Shown here: piece after piece, positions 7,591 to 15,799 of the stretch | Numbering within the stretch: position 1 is the stretch's first letter | Layout of the letters: every line of letters starts with the position of its first letter | Assembly (NCBI GenBank): GCA_964401355.1 | Contig: CAYNYJ010000055.1 | Span: 1-22,460 of the forward strand | DNA length: 22,460 nucleotides | Direction: 5' to 3' | From: SZUA-152 sp964401355 | GTDB taxonomy: Bacteria > Pseudomonadota > Gammaproteobacteria > SZUA-152 | Notes under the pieces: generated by a model | Database searches by the model: none | What the model was told of the DNA's origin: nothing | What the model saw: the letters and a program-made list of their open reading frames with translations, nothing else | Position numbers and translations under genes: made by a program

Positions 7591-8790
7591 TTAGAATCGG
7601 GTATTTGCTCCTATTCCAAACAGGTGAGCCGATAATGTGTAATCACCATCAAAGACGCCAGAGACGTCGATGTTCCGGTCGTTGGCTTTAACGTACATGT
7701 AAGCGAATTCGATGCTCCAGTGGGTTAGTTTATGTGCGAGCCCCAGGCTGACAGTCTGCCGATTATTACCGGGTAGTCGAGCGGAAAAGAATTCGTCGTT
7801 GCCGGGGGTTGCATCGTAGGCATAACCCGCGCGTAGCTGATTGACGGATGACAGTTCATAGGTCGCACCGAGCCGATAGGCGAAGGCATTCTTCCAATGG
7901 CTTTCGCTTTCAACAGGGTTGGGTACGCCAGGACTGCTGTGATTGATTTCAACCGTATCGAAACTGCTCCAGCCGGTTTTTTCGATATCCAGTTCAATGG
8001 CGAGTTTGTTATCGATCTTATAGCGCCCGCCGACTTGCAGCAGGCTGGGAAATTCTATTTTTGCCTCGGCATCCGATTGGTTTGAGCCTACACCTGTGGC
8101 ATCGAATGTGCCGTTGATCGTGACTTTCACACTAGAGCGATAAGAAAGGCCGAAACTCCAATTATTCTGCGTATGCAGTAAACCGATATTCCAGCCATAG
8201 CCATCGCCGCTACCGTCGATGTTAATGTCATGTGTGTTAAAAATCAGTTTCAATACGCGATAATTGTCGACACCAAAAGCAACACTGGTATTGGCATTGG
8301 GTTGGTATGCCACGTTGGGATTGATATTCAGCATTTTAATTTTGCTGTGTTCAGGTTCAAAAGCATCGGTCGCCCCTGTAAATGCCGTGAAAGTTTCATC
8401 CTTCCACAGGGTTTCCAGTCCAAAGGGCGCATTGATCCCCATTCCCCAGGACCATTTTTCATCAATATATTGGGTGACAAAGATATTGGGAATCAGGATG
8501 CTGTCTTCTCCCTGACTGCTGGAGGCCGTTCCCAGCTCGGGTTCTACACTGATGTCGGGTTGTACGATGATGACCCCGCCGATAACTTGCCCTTCTTTAT
8601 GAAAAGCCATTGCCGCCGGATTGTAGGGCAGGGCACCGGGTAAATCGGGATTGGCCACTACCGCATTTGCCAACGCCGTGCCGGCAACAGAGAGTTCGGG
8701 TAAACGAAAGCCAGAGGCCATGACGGATACGGTTAGTACACTGCAGCAGAACACCGTGCTTGTTTGTAAAATACAAGTTTTGTAATGCAT
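7591..8790 (-). CDS. FadL/OmpP1-family outer-membrane channel
   Basis: Beta-barrel outer-membrane protein of the FadL/TodX/OmpP1 family, which moves hydrophobic compounds across the outer membrane. The mature N-terminus SGFRLPELSVAGTALANA and PYNPAAMAF are hallmarks of the FadL plug region. The protein ends in GANTRF, with the terminal phenylalanine expected of outer-membrane barrels. The start at 8790 gives a compact signal peptide of about 25 residues ending in VMA, with GGAG 12 bases upstream; an ATG at 8814 in the same frame is possible but has no ribosome-binding site. It is divergent from a second FadL-like gene. The substrate is unknown. Confidence 0.88.
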   Translation of the reverse strand: MHYKTCILQTSTVFCCSVLTVSVMASGFRLPELSVAGTALANAVVANPDLPGALPYNPAAMAFHKEGQVIGGVIIVQPDISVEPELGTASSSQGEDSILIPNIFVTQYIDEKWSWGMGINAPFGLETLWKDETFTAFTGATDAFEPEHSKIKMLNINPNVAYQPNANTSVAFGVDNYRVLKLIFNTHDINIDGSGDGYGWNIGLLHTQNNWSFGLSYRSSVKVTINGTFDATGVGSNQSDAEAKIEFPSLLQVGGRYKIDNKLAIELDIEKTGWSSFDTVEINHSSPGVPNPVESESHWKNAFAYRLGATYELSSVNQLRAGYAYDATPGNDEFFSARLPGNNRQTVSLGLAHKLTHWSIEFAYMYVKANDRNIDVSGVFDGDYTLSAHLFGIGANTRF

Positions 8791-8944
8791 GAAGGGTGCG
8801 GACTCCGTAGTCATTTTAAAGTTAGAGTTGTTTCAAAAGGGTCGTTTAAAATTTGAAGCCATTAAATCACAAAATAATACAATGTGATGTCGGGAATATC
8901 TTACAAATATGCAGCAGCAGAATAGAAACAGAGCCTCATTATTA

Positions 8945-8960
8945 GAATGTAATAACATTC
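8945..8960. promoter_or_regulatory. Perfect palindrome, candidate operator
   Basis: GAATGT-AATA-ACATTC is a perfect 6-4-6 inverted repeat in the AT-rich spacer between two divergent FadL-like genes. Size and symmetry suit a dimeric repressor. No regulator gene is adjacent. Confidence 0.4.
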
Positions 8961-9020
8961 CGATAACCATAACTAATAAATTGTTTATACGGTTATTTAA
9001 TAATTAATCTATATTAGCGG

Positions 9021-9049
9021 TTGACAGCAAACAGACACACTTACAGTAT
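9021..9049 (+). promoter_or_regulatory. Candidate sigma-70 promoter for the plus-strand FadL-like gene
   Basis: A consensus TTGACA (9021-9026), a 17-bp spacer and a weaker CAGTAT (9044-9049) lie about 70 bp upstream of the start. The -35 hexamer is perfect, the -10 poor. Confidence 0.4.
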
Positions 9050-9121
9050 GGGCGCAGGGTTTGCGTGGGTATGGTATGAATTAAAGTAAAATTTGAAATA
9101 AATCATAGGCGGAGGCGGTAA

Positions 9122-10417
9122 ATGAAACGAGCAATAAAAAATATACTCGCAGTGGCAGTAACGGCAGCGTTGTGTGCGCCAATGGCCGCGATGGCGACTA
9201 ATGGTTATTTTGGTCATGGCGTAGGCATGAAATCCATGGGCATGGGGGGCGCGGGTATTGCTATGGCGCAGGACTCCATGGCTTCGGCAACTAATCCAGC
9301 GGCGGCAGCCTTGACGGGGAACCGCATTGATTTTGGTCTTAACCTGTTTAGCCCAGATCGTGAAACGAATATTTCAGGTAACGCCAGCGGCCCAGCAATA
9401 AATGGAGCCTACGATGGCAATGAAACCAGCATATTCCTGATTCCTGAATTTGGTTATAACCTTGACCTGGGTAACGACATGGCCTTTGGTCTGACGGTGG
9501 TCGGTCGTGGTGGCATGAACACAGATTACGATAGAGAACTCATGTTATTCAGTGGTGGCAGCGGAGAGAAGCCCGGCATTGATTTGGCGCAACTCTACAT
9601 TTCGCCGACCTTCGCGATGAAGGTGAATCAAGATCACGCCGTGGGTATTACCCTGAACATGATTTACCAGCGCTTTAAAGCTCGTGGCCTTGATGGTTTT
9701 GCAGGCTTGGCGGCAGATGGCGATGGTAGTGATCTTACCAGCGATAGTTATGATTCCTCGACCGGCTTTAGTGTTGGCCTGGGTTGGACGGGTAAGGTTG
9801 CGCCGACGGTGACTGTCGGTGCTACCTACACCACTAAAGCCGACATGAGCGAGTTTGATAAATACTCGGATCTGTTTGCAGAACAGGGTGATTTTGATAT
9901 TCCTGCCAGTTTCGGGGTCGGTATCGCTGTTGAGGCTACGCCAGCGGTTACCGTAGCCTTCGATGTGACGAAGATCTATTACAGTGACGTTGCTTCTATC
10001 AGCAATCCTCTTACGCCAAATATTTTAAATTGCATGGGAGGCGATCCTTCTTTCTGCATGGGAGCTGACGACGGGGCAGGTTTTGGCTGGGAAGATATGA
10101 CTGTTTATAAACTCGGCGTGTCATATCAATACCAGAGCGACCTCGTGTTACGTGCGGGTTTCAACAAAGGCAAGCAGCCGATTCCCACTTCTGAAACTTT
10201 CTTTAATATTCTTGCACCAGGCGTTATTGAAACTCATCTGACCTTGGGGGCAACCAAGACCTTGGCCAATGGCGCTGATCTGACTCTCATGTATATGCAT
10301 GCCTTTGAGAATGAAGTTAAGGGTTCAGGTTCCATCCCTGCTGCATTTGGTGGCGGTGAAGTCGACATCAAGATGTCACAAAATGCTATCGGCATCGCTT
10401 ACGGCTGGGATATGTAA
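9122..10417 (+). CDS. FadL/OmpP1-family outer-membrane protein
   Basis: Predicted outer-membrane beta-barrel of 431 residues with a signal peptide (about 1-25, ending AMA). The mature start TNGYFGHGVGMKSMGMGGAG and ATNPAAAAL are typical of the OmpP1/TodX branch of the FadL family. Glycine- and aromatic-rich amphipathic strands follow. The sequence ends YGWDM, without a terminal aromatic residue. A GGAGG box lies about 8 bases before the ATG. A cysteine pair (NCMGGDPSFCMG, near residue 302-311) may form a loop disulfide. The protein is clearly different from the divergent neighbour, so the two are not a recent duplication. The substrate is unknown; uptake of hydrophobic molecules is the family role. 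Confidence 0.88.
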   Translation: MKRAIKNILAVAVTAALCAPMAAMATNGYFGHGVGMKSMGMGGAGIAMAQDSMASATNPAAAALTGNRIDFGLNLFSPDRETNISGNASGPAINGAYDGNETSIFLIPEFGYNLDLGNDMAFGLTVVGRGGMNTDYDRELMLFSGGSGEKPGIDLAQLYISPTFAMKVNQDHAVGITLNMIYQRFKARGLDGFAGLAADGDGSDLTSDSYDSSTGFSVGLGWTGKVAPTVTVGATYTTKADMSEFDKYSDLFAEQGDFDIPASFGVGIAVEATPAVTVAFDVTKIYYSDVASISNPLTPNILNCMGGDPSFCMGADDGAGFGWEDMTVYKLGVSYQYQSDLVLRAGFNKGKQPIPTSETFFNILAPGVIETHLTLGATKTLANGADLTLMYMHAFENEVKGSGSIPAAFGGGEVDIKMSQNAIGIAYGWDM

Positions 10418-10445
10418 TCACGTAACAGCATGATGTTGGTCAATA

Positions 10446-10477
10446 AAAAAGGGGCATGATTTTCATGCCCCTTTTTC
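10446..10477 (+). terminator. Intrinsic terminator after the FadL-like gene
   Basis: A perfect 14-bp stem (10446-10459 with 10463-10476) with loop TTT; the stem ends in five Ts. It starts 29 bases after the stop codon and lies before the next gene on the same strand. Confidence 0.92.
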
Positions 10478-10520
10478 TTTGCTCGAAACTTTATTTATTT
10501 TATTAATGGAGGTTGCCGAA

Positions 10521-11450
10521 ATGTTTATTCGGAAATTTCGTGAAGTGTTGATTGTGGGTTTATTGTTGGGTTCGGCAAGTCTGTTGCAAGCGGCTGAGTT
10601 GTTAAAACCATTTGTGTTGGCATCTACCGGCACAGGAAATGTTGCCAGCGTAGTGACAACTGTCAAAACCAAATTGGCCACGGCCGGTTTTGAATTGGTG
10701 GGAGAGTATTCGCCCTATGATAGCGCGACCATCTTGATTGTGACTTCTGATGCACTGAAAGCTGCGGCAGCAAAATCCGAGTTTGGTGGTTATGCTGCGG
10801 GTCAGCGCGTGTCGATTACTAAAGTGGATGATGAAGTACAGATTGCTTACACCAACCCGGTGTATATGACGCATGCTTATCGTATGAAAGTGAAGCTGCA
10901 AGCGACCGCCGATAAATTGAAAAATGCCTTGGGTGCCATTAAGCAGTACGGTCTTAAAAATGGTATGGAGCCGGACGACATTCGCGAATATCACTACATG
11001 TTTGGCATGGAGTATTTCGATGATCCAAGTCTGTTGGCGGAATATAAATCCCATAATCAAGCGTTATTAATGGTGGAAAAATCACTGGCGGCGGGCATGG
11101 GCGGTGCATCAAAAGTTTACCGCATTGATGTGCCTGGCAAGGATGAGAGTGTGTTCGGTGTGCAGCTGACTAACGATTGCAGTGGTGACACGTTTGTGAT
11201 GGGACATATTGATTTTATGCCCCTGCGTTCAACGGCGCATCTGCCCTACGAAATGCTGGTATCCGGTAACAAGGTGTATGCGTTGTACGCGCGTTTTCGT
11301 ATCGCGATCAATTTCCCCGATCTGAAAATGATGGGCGCAAACAGTTTCTTTAAAATCATGTGTGCACCAGATGCTATTGAGGGAGCATTGATGGCGGCGG
11401 CAGGACACATGAAAGACGAATACGATGACGAATACGAGGACGATTTCTAA
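10521..11450 (+). CDS. Conserved secreted protein of unknown function
   Basis: 309-residue exported protein with a signal peptide (about 1-24, LLLGSASLLQA). The ATG at 10521 follows GGAGG by 8 bases; an upstream in-frame TTG (10479) lies inside the preceding terminator region and is rejected. Well-formed conserved-looking blocks include YTNPVYMTHAYRM, YHYMFGMEYFDD, STAHLPYEMLV and ARFRIAINFPDLKMMGA. The protein ends in an acidic tail (DEYDDEYEDDF). The N-terminal third could be related to DUF302-type domains, but I am not certain. It follows the FadL-like gene on the same strand with a terminator between them, so coupling would be by read-through or common control. No enzymatic motif was recognised. 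Confidence 0.8.
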   Translation: MFIRKFREVLIVGLLLGSASLLQAAELLKPFVLASTGTGNVASVVTTVKTKLATAGFELVGEYSPYDSATILIVTSDALKAAAAKSEFGGYAAGQRVSITKVDDEVQIAYTNPVYMTHAYRMKVKLQATADKLKNALGAIKQYGLKNGMEPDDIREYHYMFGMEYFDDPSLLAEYKSHNQALLMVEKSLAAGMGGASKVYRIDVPGKDESVFGVQLTNDCSGDTFVMGHIDFMPLRSTAHLPYEMLVSGNKVYALYARFRIAINFPDLKMMGANSFFKIMCAPDAIEGALMAAAGHMKDEYDDEYEDDF

Positions 11451-11475
11451 GTTCTAGTTTGCCTGTTTCTTGATG

Positions 11476-11512
11476 AAAAAAGGCTGCTGTCCGGTTTATT
11501 CGGACAGCAGCC
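11476..11512 (-). terminator. Intrinsic terminator whose loop contains the ankyrin gene stop codon
   Basis: A perfect 12-bp stem (11482-11493 with 11501-11512) with a seven-base loop is followed on the minus strand by six Ts (11476-11481). The TAA of the minus-strand ankyrin gene (11496-11498) lies in the loop, so the last codons form one arm of the hairpin. Confidence 0.88.
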
Positions 11513-12644
11513 GATCCACAATGCTGGTTCCAGACTCGCGATAGGTTTTGAGAAGTGCTGAAATCATCTTGTGATTTTCATTGGCGGCGATATTAACAGC
11601 GTCGTCGCCGAGCAGGTTTGCGTGACGAATATCAGCGTGGTTGCGCAACAGCAGGTTCGTGGTTTTTGGGAACCCACCCTTCACTGCGAGTTGCAAGGCG
11701 CTGTTTCCGCTCGCGTTGGCAGCATCCACATCGACGTTGGTATCCAATAATGCTTGTAACACGGAATAGTTGCCACGCATGGCGGCGAAATGCATCGCAC
11801 TATTGCCATTCTTGCTGGCGAGTTTGATGTCTGCGCCACGGTTGATCAACCATAATGCCAGTTCCTGATGATCGCCTTTTATGGCGCGCATTAGCGGCGT
11901 TTGCCCGCTTTTATCCGCGCCATCAATGTCGGCACCATTTTTTACCAATTGCTTGCTGAGAATAAATTGTCCGGTATCGGCGGCAAACCAAAGCACGGTG
12001 TGTCCCTGTTTGTCGCGGGCATTGATGGCTGCACCATATTTTAACAACAGTTGCGCAACACGTAGATAACCGAGGTTGGCGGCGATGCTGAGAGCGGTTC
12101 TGCCGTTATGGGATCGGATTTCCGGGTTGGCGCCATTCTTTAACAGATAACGCACTTCGGCGCGATGATGCATGAATACCGCCCAAATAAGCGGTGTGCG
12201 GCCGTGATTGTCACGTGAGTCAACTTGTCCACCGTGAGTGTGTAATACTTGCAGGGCCTCGAGTCGCCCACGTCGTGCTGCCCAGGCCAGTGCGGAAAGT
12301 CCTTCGGTATCGAGATGGTTAATGGCGGCATTGTGTTTAAGGATTGCGCGCAGCACATCTTTATCGCCATTCCATGTCGCATAAATCAAGGCGGTACGCC
12401 CATCTTCATCGGTGGCGTTGATGTTGTGTGGCTTTTTAAGGCGTGCATTTACCGCAGATGATTGGCCGCGCCAGGCGGCATACATCAGTTCTGTCCAGCT
12501 GTTGTAGAGGTGAGTGGTGTTGCTTTTGTCGGGCTGTGCTGAGACAGCCGGGTTCGGGAAAATGAGTGTGCTCATTACCAGGCATGTGCTGAAAAAAACA
12601 CTGGCATAAACGGGATGGTAGTTTTTAATGTTGTGGCTTAGCAT
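11496..12644 (-). CDS. Exported ankyrin-repeat protein
   Basis: Protein made of about ten ankyrin repeats of 33 residues (GRTALIYAT, GLSALAWAA, GRTPLIWAV, GRTALSIAA, GHTVLWFAA, GQTPLMRAI, GNSAMHFAA, GNSALQLAV and others), a binding scaffold. The start at 12644 (382 residues) gives a signal-like N-terminus with a hydrophobic stretch ending in AVSAQ, suggesting a periplasmic location. The ribosome-binding site is weak. An in-frame ATG at 12707 would put the hydrophobic stretch too far in, and its start codon lies at the edge of a small hairpin (12689-12705). The partner cannot be predicted. It is divergent from a Sel1-repeat gene, another scaffold. Periplasmic ankyrin proteins in other bacteria are linked to oxidative-stress protection, but no such evidence is seen here. 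Confidence 0.85.
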   Translation of the reverse strand: MLSHNIKNYHPVYASVFFSTCLVMSTLIFPNPAVSAQPDKSNTTHLYNSWTELMYAAWRGQSSAVNARLKKPHNINATDEDGRTALIYATWNGDKDVLRAILKHNAAINHLDTEGLSALAWAARRGRLEALQVLHTHGGQVDSRDNHGRTPLIWAVFMHHRAEVRYLLKNGANPEIRSHNGRTALSIAANLGYLRVAQLLLKYGAAINARDKQGHTVLWFAADTGQFILSKQLVKNGADIDGADKSGQTPLMRAIKGDHQELALWLINRGADIKLASKNGNSAMHFAAMRGNYSVLQALLDTNVDVDAANASGNSALQLAVKGGFPKTTNLLLRNHADIRHANLLGDDAVNIAANENHKMISALLKTYRESGTSIVDRLLSE

Positions 12645-12688
12645 TGTTGCAAAATCCATTTGGCACACGTTGAAGGCCAGTTTTGATG

Positions 12689-12705
12689 GGCGACCTAGGG
12701 TCGCC
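12689..12705. repeat. Small inverted repeat near the upstream ankyrin start
   Basis: GGCGACC, loop TAG, GGTCGCC is a perfect 7-bp stem just inside an alternative ATG (12707) of the ankyrin gene. It could form a hairpin in the leader of that transcript. Confidence 0.4.
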
Positions 12706-12873
12706 ATTAGCTGTTGTGACTACAGCCTGGCCCCCTTATAGTGTAAAGATACTGTAGAAGACGCTGAAAAAGGATACTGCACCTGGCTTGAAAACGAAAA
12801 TATTATCCTTCTTTATGAGTGCTGCAGTTGTTGTTTTGCTGCTGTTTGCTCGAATTCATGCCGTCGTTAGTTT

Positions 12874-14334
12874 ATGCATAATCTCATTCAACAATTATTT
12901 TCACCGTTTCTTGTCACGCGTGTCATACCGTACTGTTGTTACGGGCTTAGATTGCCTTTGCCCACATTAGTGGTGTCGTTAGCCTTGTTTTTGCCGTCAC
13001 TTACGCTGGCGGCCACCTCGATACATGTCGAGGAAAACGGGACTCCCGCGGCGTTTAGTTGGTACCAGGAGAAAGCAGAGCAGGGTGATGCAGAGGCTCA
13101 ATATAATCTTGGCGTTATGCGCGAGACAGGCTGGAGCGTGTCCGTCGATGCCAAAAAAGCAGTTCGTTGGTATCGCGAAGCGGCAAAACAAGCGCATGCA
13201 GATGCAAAATTTCGTTTGGGCATGCTCTATTACCTCGGGATTGGTGCGCGACAAAGTGACATAAAAGGCCAGAAATGGATTCGTGCAGCGGCAAAGCAAA
13301 ACCATCCCTTAGCAAAAAATATCTATCAAAAGGTATTTGGTGATGATGTGCCAGAGGCTTTATCGCCCAAGTTGGTGATTAAACGTGTGCGTAATGTTTA
13401 CCTGAAAAATGAAAGTCGGGCTTTAGCGTTGCTGACACGACTTGTGAATGAGGCGAAAAGGCAGGATGTGCAGGCTGAAAAACAAAAACAGGCCGGTACC
13501 ATACGTGAACGACGGGTACAGCGCCTGACGGAAGGGGCTGCCAAGCCCGGTTTTCCTGCGTCAATAGACGTGGAACGGATTGAAAATGTAGTGCCGAGCT
13601 TTCTGAGTGATACATCCATGCAGGGAAACCGTAGCTCGGCGCGTGGCAGCGTTGCGACTATTCGCGGGCAAGCAGAAAAAGGTGTGGCGAGTGCCCAGTA
13701 CAATTTGGGGAGAATGTATCAGTTAGGTGACAAGCTCCCCGCTGATAAAAAGATAGCCTTGGACTGGTATGAGAAATCCGCTAAACAGAGTTATGCCGAT
13801 GCGGAATACCGACTTGGTATTGCTTTGTTGTATGGCGTTGGAGTCGACAGGGATGATGTACAGGGAAAAAAATGGTTGATTTTGGCCGCGGAGCATAAAC
13901 ATCCTGTCGCAGAAAAAATGATTGAGGGGCTCGGTAAAACTCCGGGTTCGGAAAATATGTCTCTGGCCGTTAGTTGGTATATCGAACGCGCAGTGGGAGG
14001 GGATGCGCAAGCCTCTTTTCACTTGGGCAAACTTTATCAGTACGGTTGGGGGGTGGTGGCAGACAACAGTACGGCGTTCAAGTGGTATCAACGTGCGAGT
14101 GTTCTGGGTTTCGAGGACGCTGAGAAACAGGCCGACATTTTGTGGGATAAATCCAGTGTGTTACCTATGTTGTCATGGGAAAATAATTCCTTCGAAACGT
14201 TCTTGGAAGAATCTGGTTTGCCGGTATGGCTTGCACATCCAGTGGTCATTGTTCTATTGCTGGTGATATTGTTGTGGTTAGTGTTTTTGGGTAAAGGTGT
14301 ACGAAACAAGACGGTGAAGGTTAAAGCGGTCTGA
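12874..14334 (+). CDS. Sel1-repeat (TPR-like) protein with C-terminal membrane anchor
   Basis: 486-residue protein with Sel1-like helical repeats in two blocks, each with units such as AEAQYNLGVMRETGW, ADAKFRLGMLYYLGIG, ASAQYNLGRMYQLG, ADAEYRLGIALLYGVG and AQASFHLGKLYQYGWG. The first block is at about 65-150 and the second at about 270-430. Between them is a charged linker (about 165-260). The N-terminus has a long hydrophobic stretch (about 28-46, ending TLAATS) that resembles a signal peptide or anchor. A second hydrophobic helix near residues 445-470 is followed by KGVRNKTVKVK. This suggests a periplasmic scaffold tethered by the C-terminus. The start is uncertain, since no ribosome-binding site is evident at 12874. 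Sel1 proteins generally organise protein complexes; the partner is unknown. Confidence 0.8.
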   Translation: MHNLIQQLFSPFLVTRVIPYCCYGLRLPLPTLVVSLALFLPSLTLAATSIHVEENGTPAAFSWYQEKAEQGDAEAQYNLGVMRETGWSVSVDAKKAVRWYREAAKQAHADAKFRLGMLYYLGIGARQSDIKGQKWIRAAAKQNHPLAKNIYQKVFGDDVPEALSPKLVIKRVRNVYLKNESRALALLTRLVNEAKRQDVQAEKQKQAGTIRERRVQRLTEGAAKPGFPASIDVERIENVVPSFLSDTSMQGNRSSARGSVATIRGQAEKGVASAQYNLGRMYQLGDKLPADKKIALDWYEKSAKQSYADAEYRLGIALLYGVGVDRDDVQGKKWLILAAEHKHPVAEKMIEGLGKTPGSENMSLAVSWYIERAVGGDAQASFHLGKLYQYGWGVVADNSTAFKWYQRASVLGFEDAEKQADILWDKSSVLPMLSWENNSFETFLEESGLPVWLAHPVVIVLLLVILLWLVFLGKGVRNKTVKVKAV

Positions 14335-14431
14335 AGCCCATTTTCGGCGTGCGCTTGAGGAAGCTCGTGATGGGGCAGAAGAAGAGGCTGGTTCATCCTC
14401 GGTTTTTGGTCACGCGTTTAAAAAGCCAGAT

Positions 14432-15799
14432 TCAGACCGTTCCATGTTTGGTTTCGATGGTGACGCCCAGTGACTTGAGCATGGGGGTTGGCAGTATGCC
14501 GCCTGCGCAGACGATGATAGCATCGTTGTCGATGGTCAATTCACCCTCCTCAGTGTTGAGCGTGACCTGTTTTTCGCTAATCTCTTTTACCGTGGATTTT
14601 AGTATTACATTCATTTTCTTGCTGTTGGCGGCGGCACTGATTTTGTCCACATTTTTTGGGTTGGCCTTGGCAAAGGCACTGCTGCGGTAAGACAGTGTGA
14701 CCGTCGCGCCGGGTTCATCTGCGATGGTGATGGCGGCTTCCAGCGCGCTATTTCCTCCGCCCACGATGAGCACATGTCGATTGCGAAATTCAGCCGGATC
14801 CGCCAGCCGGTAGATCACCTTGCTTTGTTCTTCGCCCGGTACGCCGAGTTTTCGTGGTGTGCCGCGGCGGCCAATGGCAAGCAATACACTCTTGGTATGA
14901 TAGGTATCTTTGAGAGTGGTGACCATGAAACCATCGTCTGTTTTTTCGATAGATTCCATGCGTTCCATGTAGTTCAGTTTGACACCGGTTTTTTTTTCCA
15001 CGCCCTGCCAGAAACCCATCAGAACCTCTTTGGTGGTTTCGTTGAATTTTACCTGGCCGACGATGGGTAATTGCACCGGTGCGGTCATCACAATTTTTCC
15101 GCGGGGGAAATGGGCAACCGTACCGCCCAGAGTCTCTTGTTCCAATGTGGCGTAATTGAGTTTGTGTTGATGTGCGTCAAGCGTTGCGGAAAAGCCTGCG
15201 GGCCCGGCGCCGATGATGACGACATCGTAAGGCACATTGGATTGAGAATTACTGATGACTTGGCGAATATTTTCCATGGCCTGGCGCCCTTGTTCAATGG
15301 CGTTGCGAATCAGCCCCATGCCGCCAAGTTCGCCTGCCACAAACAGGCCGGGCACGTTGGTTTCGAAGTTAGGGTTTAACATGGGGATATCGACGCCGCG
15401 TTTTTCATTGCCAATGACCAGGGAAATGGCATCGGTGGGGCAAGCCGTCCGGCAAGCGCCGTGGCCGATGCAATGGCTGGGGTTGACCAAGTGGGCCTTT
15501 TCACGAATCACACCGAGTACCTTGCCTTCCGGGCAGGCATCGACGCAGGTCGCGCAGCCCAGGCAGAGGTTGTGATCGATGATGGGGTGCAAAGATACGG
15601 GAGGCTCGGCCATTCCCGCCTCTTTGGCGGCATGCATAATACCCTGGCTGCGTTGATCCCGGCGTTGTTTGACCTTTTTGTAAATGAACCACGCGAGCGC
15701 AATGGGTAATAAAAAAGTGAGTATCTTGTAGGCATCATCGATGCCGGTGACCGACAGGAAATACAAAATGTCGGTAAATAATCCAGACTGCTCTTCCAT
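14432..15799 (-). CDS. Membrane-anchored ferredoxin/FAD-NAD(P) oxidoreductase, apparently circularly permuted
   Basis: 455-residue flavoprotein predicted to move electrons between NAD(P)H, FAD and iron-sulfur clusters at the cytoplasmic membrane. In order: one N-terminal membrane helix (about 26-40), a 2[4Fe-4S] ferredoxin domain (CLGCATCVDACP at 79-90; CIGHGACRTACP at 110-121, with His113 where the second cysteine is expected), a segment NVPGLFVAGELGG (148-160) that normally ends thioredoxin-reductase-like proteins, then the FAD Rossmann motif IIGAGPAG (195-202) and the NAD(P) motif IVGGGNSA (342-349). The chain ends at ILPTPMLKSLGV, just where the displaced segment would normally follow. 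The redox CXXC of thioredoxin reductase is absent. It is divergent from the multihaem cytochrome series and may feed or drain it. The exact partner is inferred. Confidence 0.88.
   Translation of the reverse strand: MEEQSGLFTDILYFLSVTGIDDAYKILTFLLPIALAWFIYKKVKQRRDQRSQGIMHAAKEAGMAEPPVSLHPIIDHNLCLGCATCVDACPEGKVLGVIREKAHLVNPSHCIGHGACRTACPTDAISLVIGNEKRGVDIPMLNPNFETNVPGLFVAGELGGMGLIRNAIEQGRQAMENIRQVISNSQSNVPYDVVIIGAGPAGFSATLDAHQHKLNYATLEQETLGGTVAHFPRGKIVMTAPVQLPIVGQVKFNETTKEVLMGFWQGVEKKTGVKLNYMERMESIEKTDDGFMVTTLKDTYHTKSVLLAIGRRGTPRKLGVPGEEQSKVIYRLADPAEFRNRHVLIVGGGNSALEAAITIADEPGATVTLSYRSSAFAKANPKNVDKISAAANSKKMNVILKSTVKEISEKQVTLNTEEGELTIDNDAIIVCAGGILPTPMLKSLGVTIETKHGTV

Larger units (their letters stand above)
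8791..9121. other. Divergent promoter region between two FadL-like genes
   Basis: About 330 bp of AT-rich sequence without a gene. It holds a perfect palindrome (8945-8960) and a promoter-like pair facing the plus-strand gene (9021-9049). Control of both channel genes probably lies here. Confidence 0.6.

Noticed and set aside
12788..12970. 60-codon frame before the Sel1-repeat gene
   Set aside because: Overlaps the better-supported Sel1 reading frame and starts at TTG without a ribosome-binding site.
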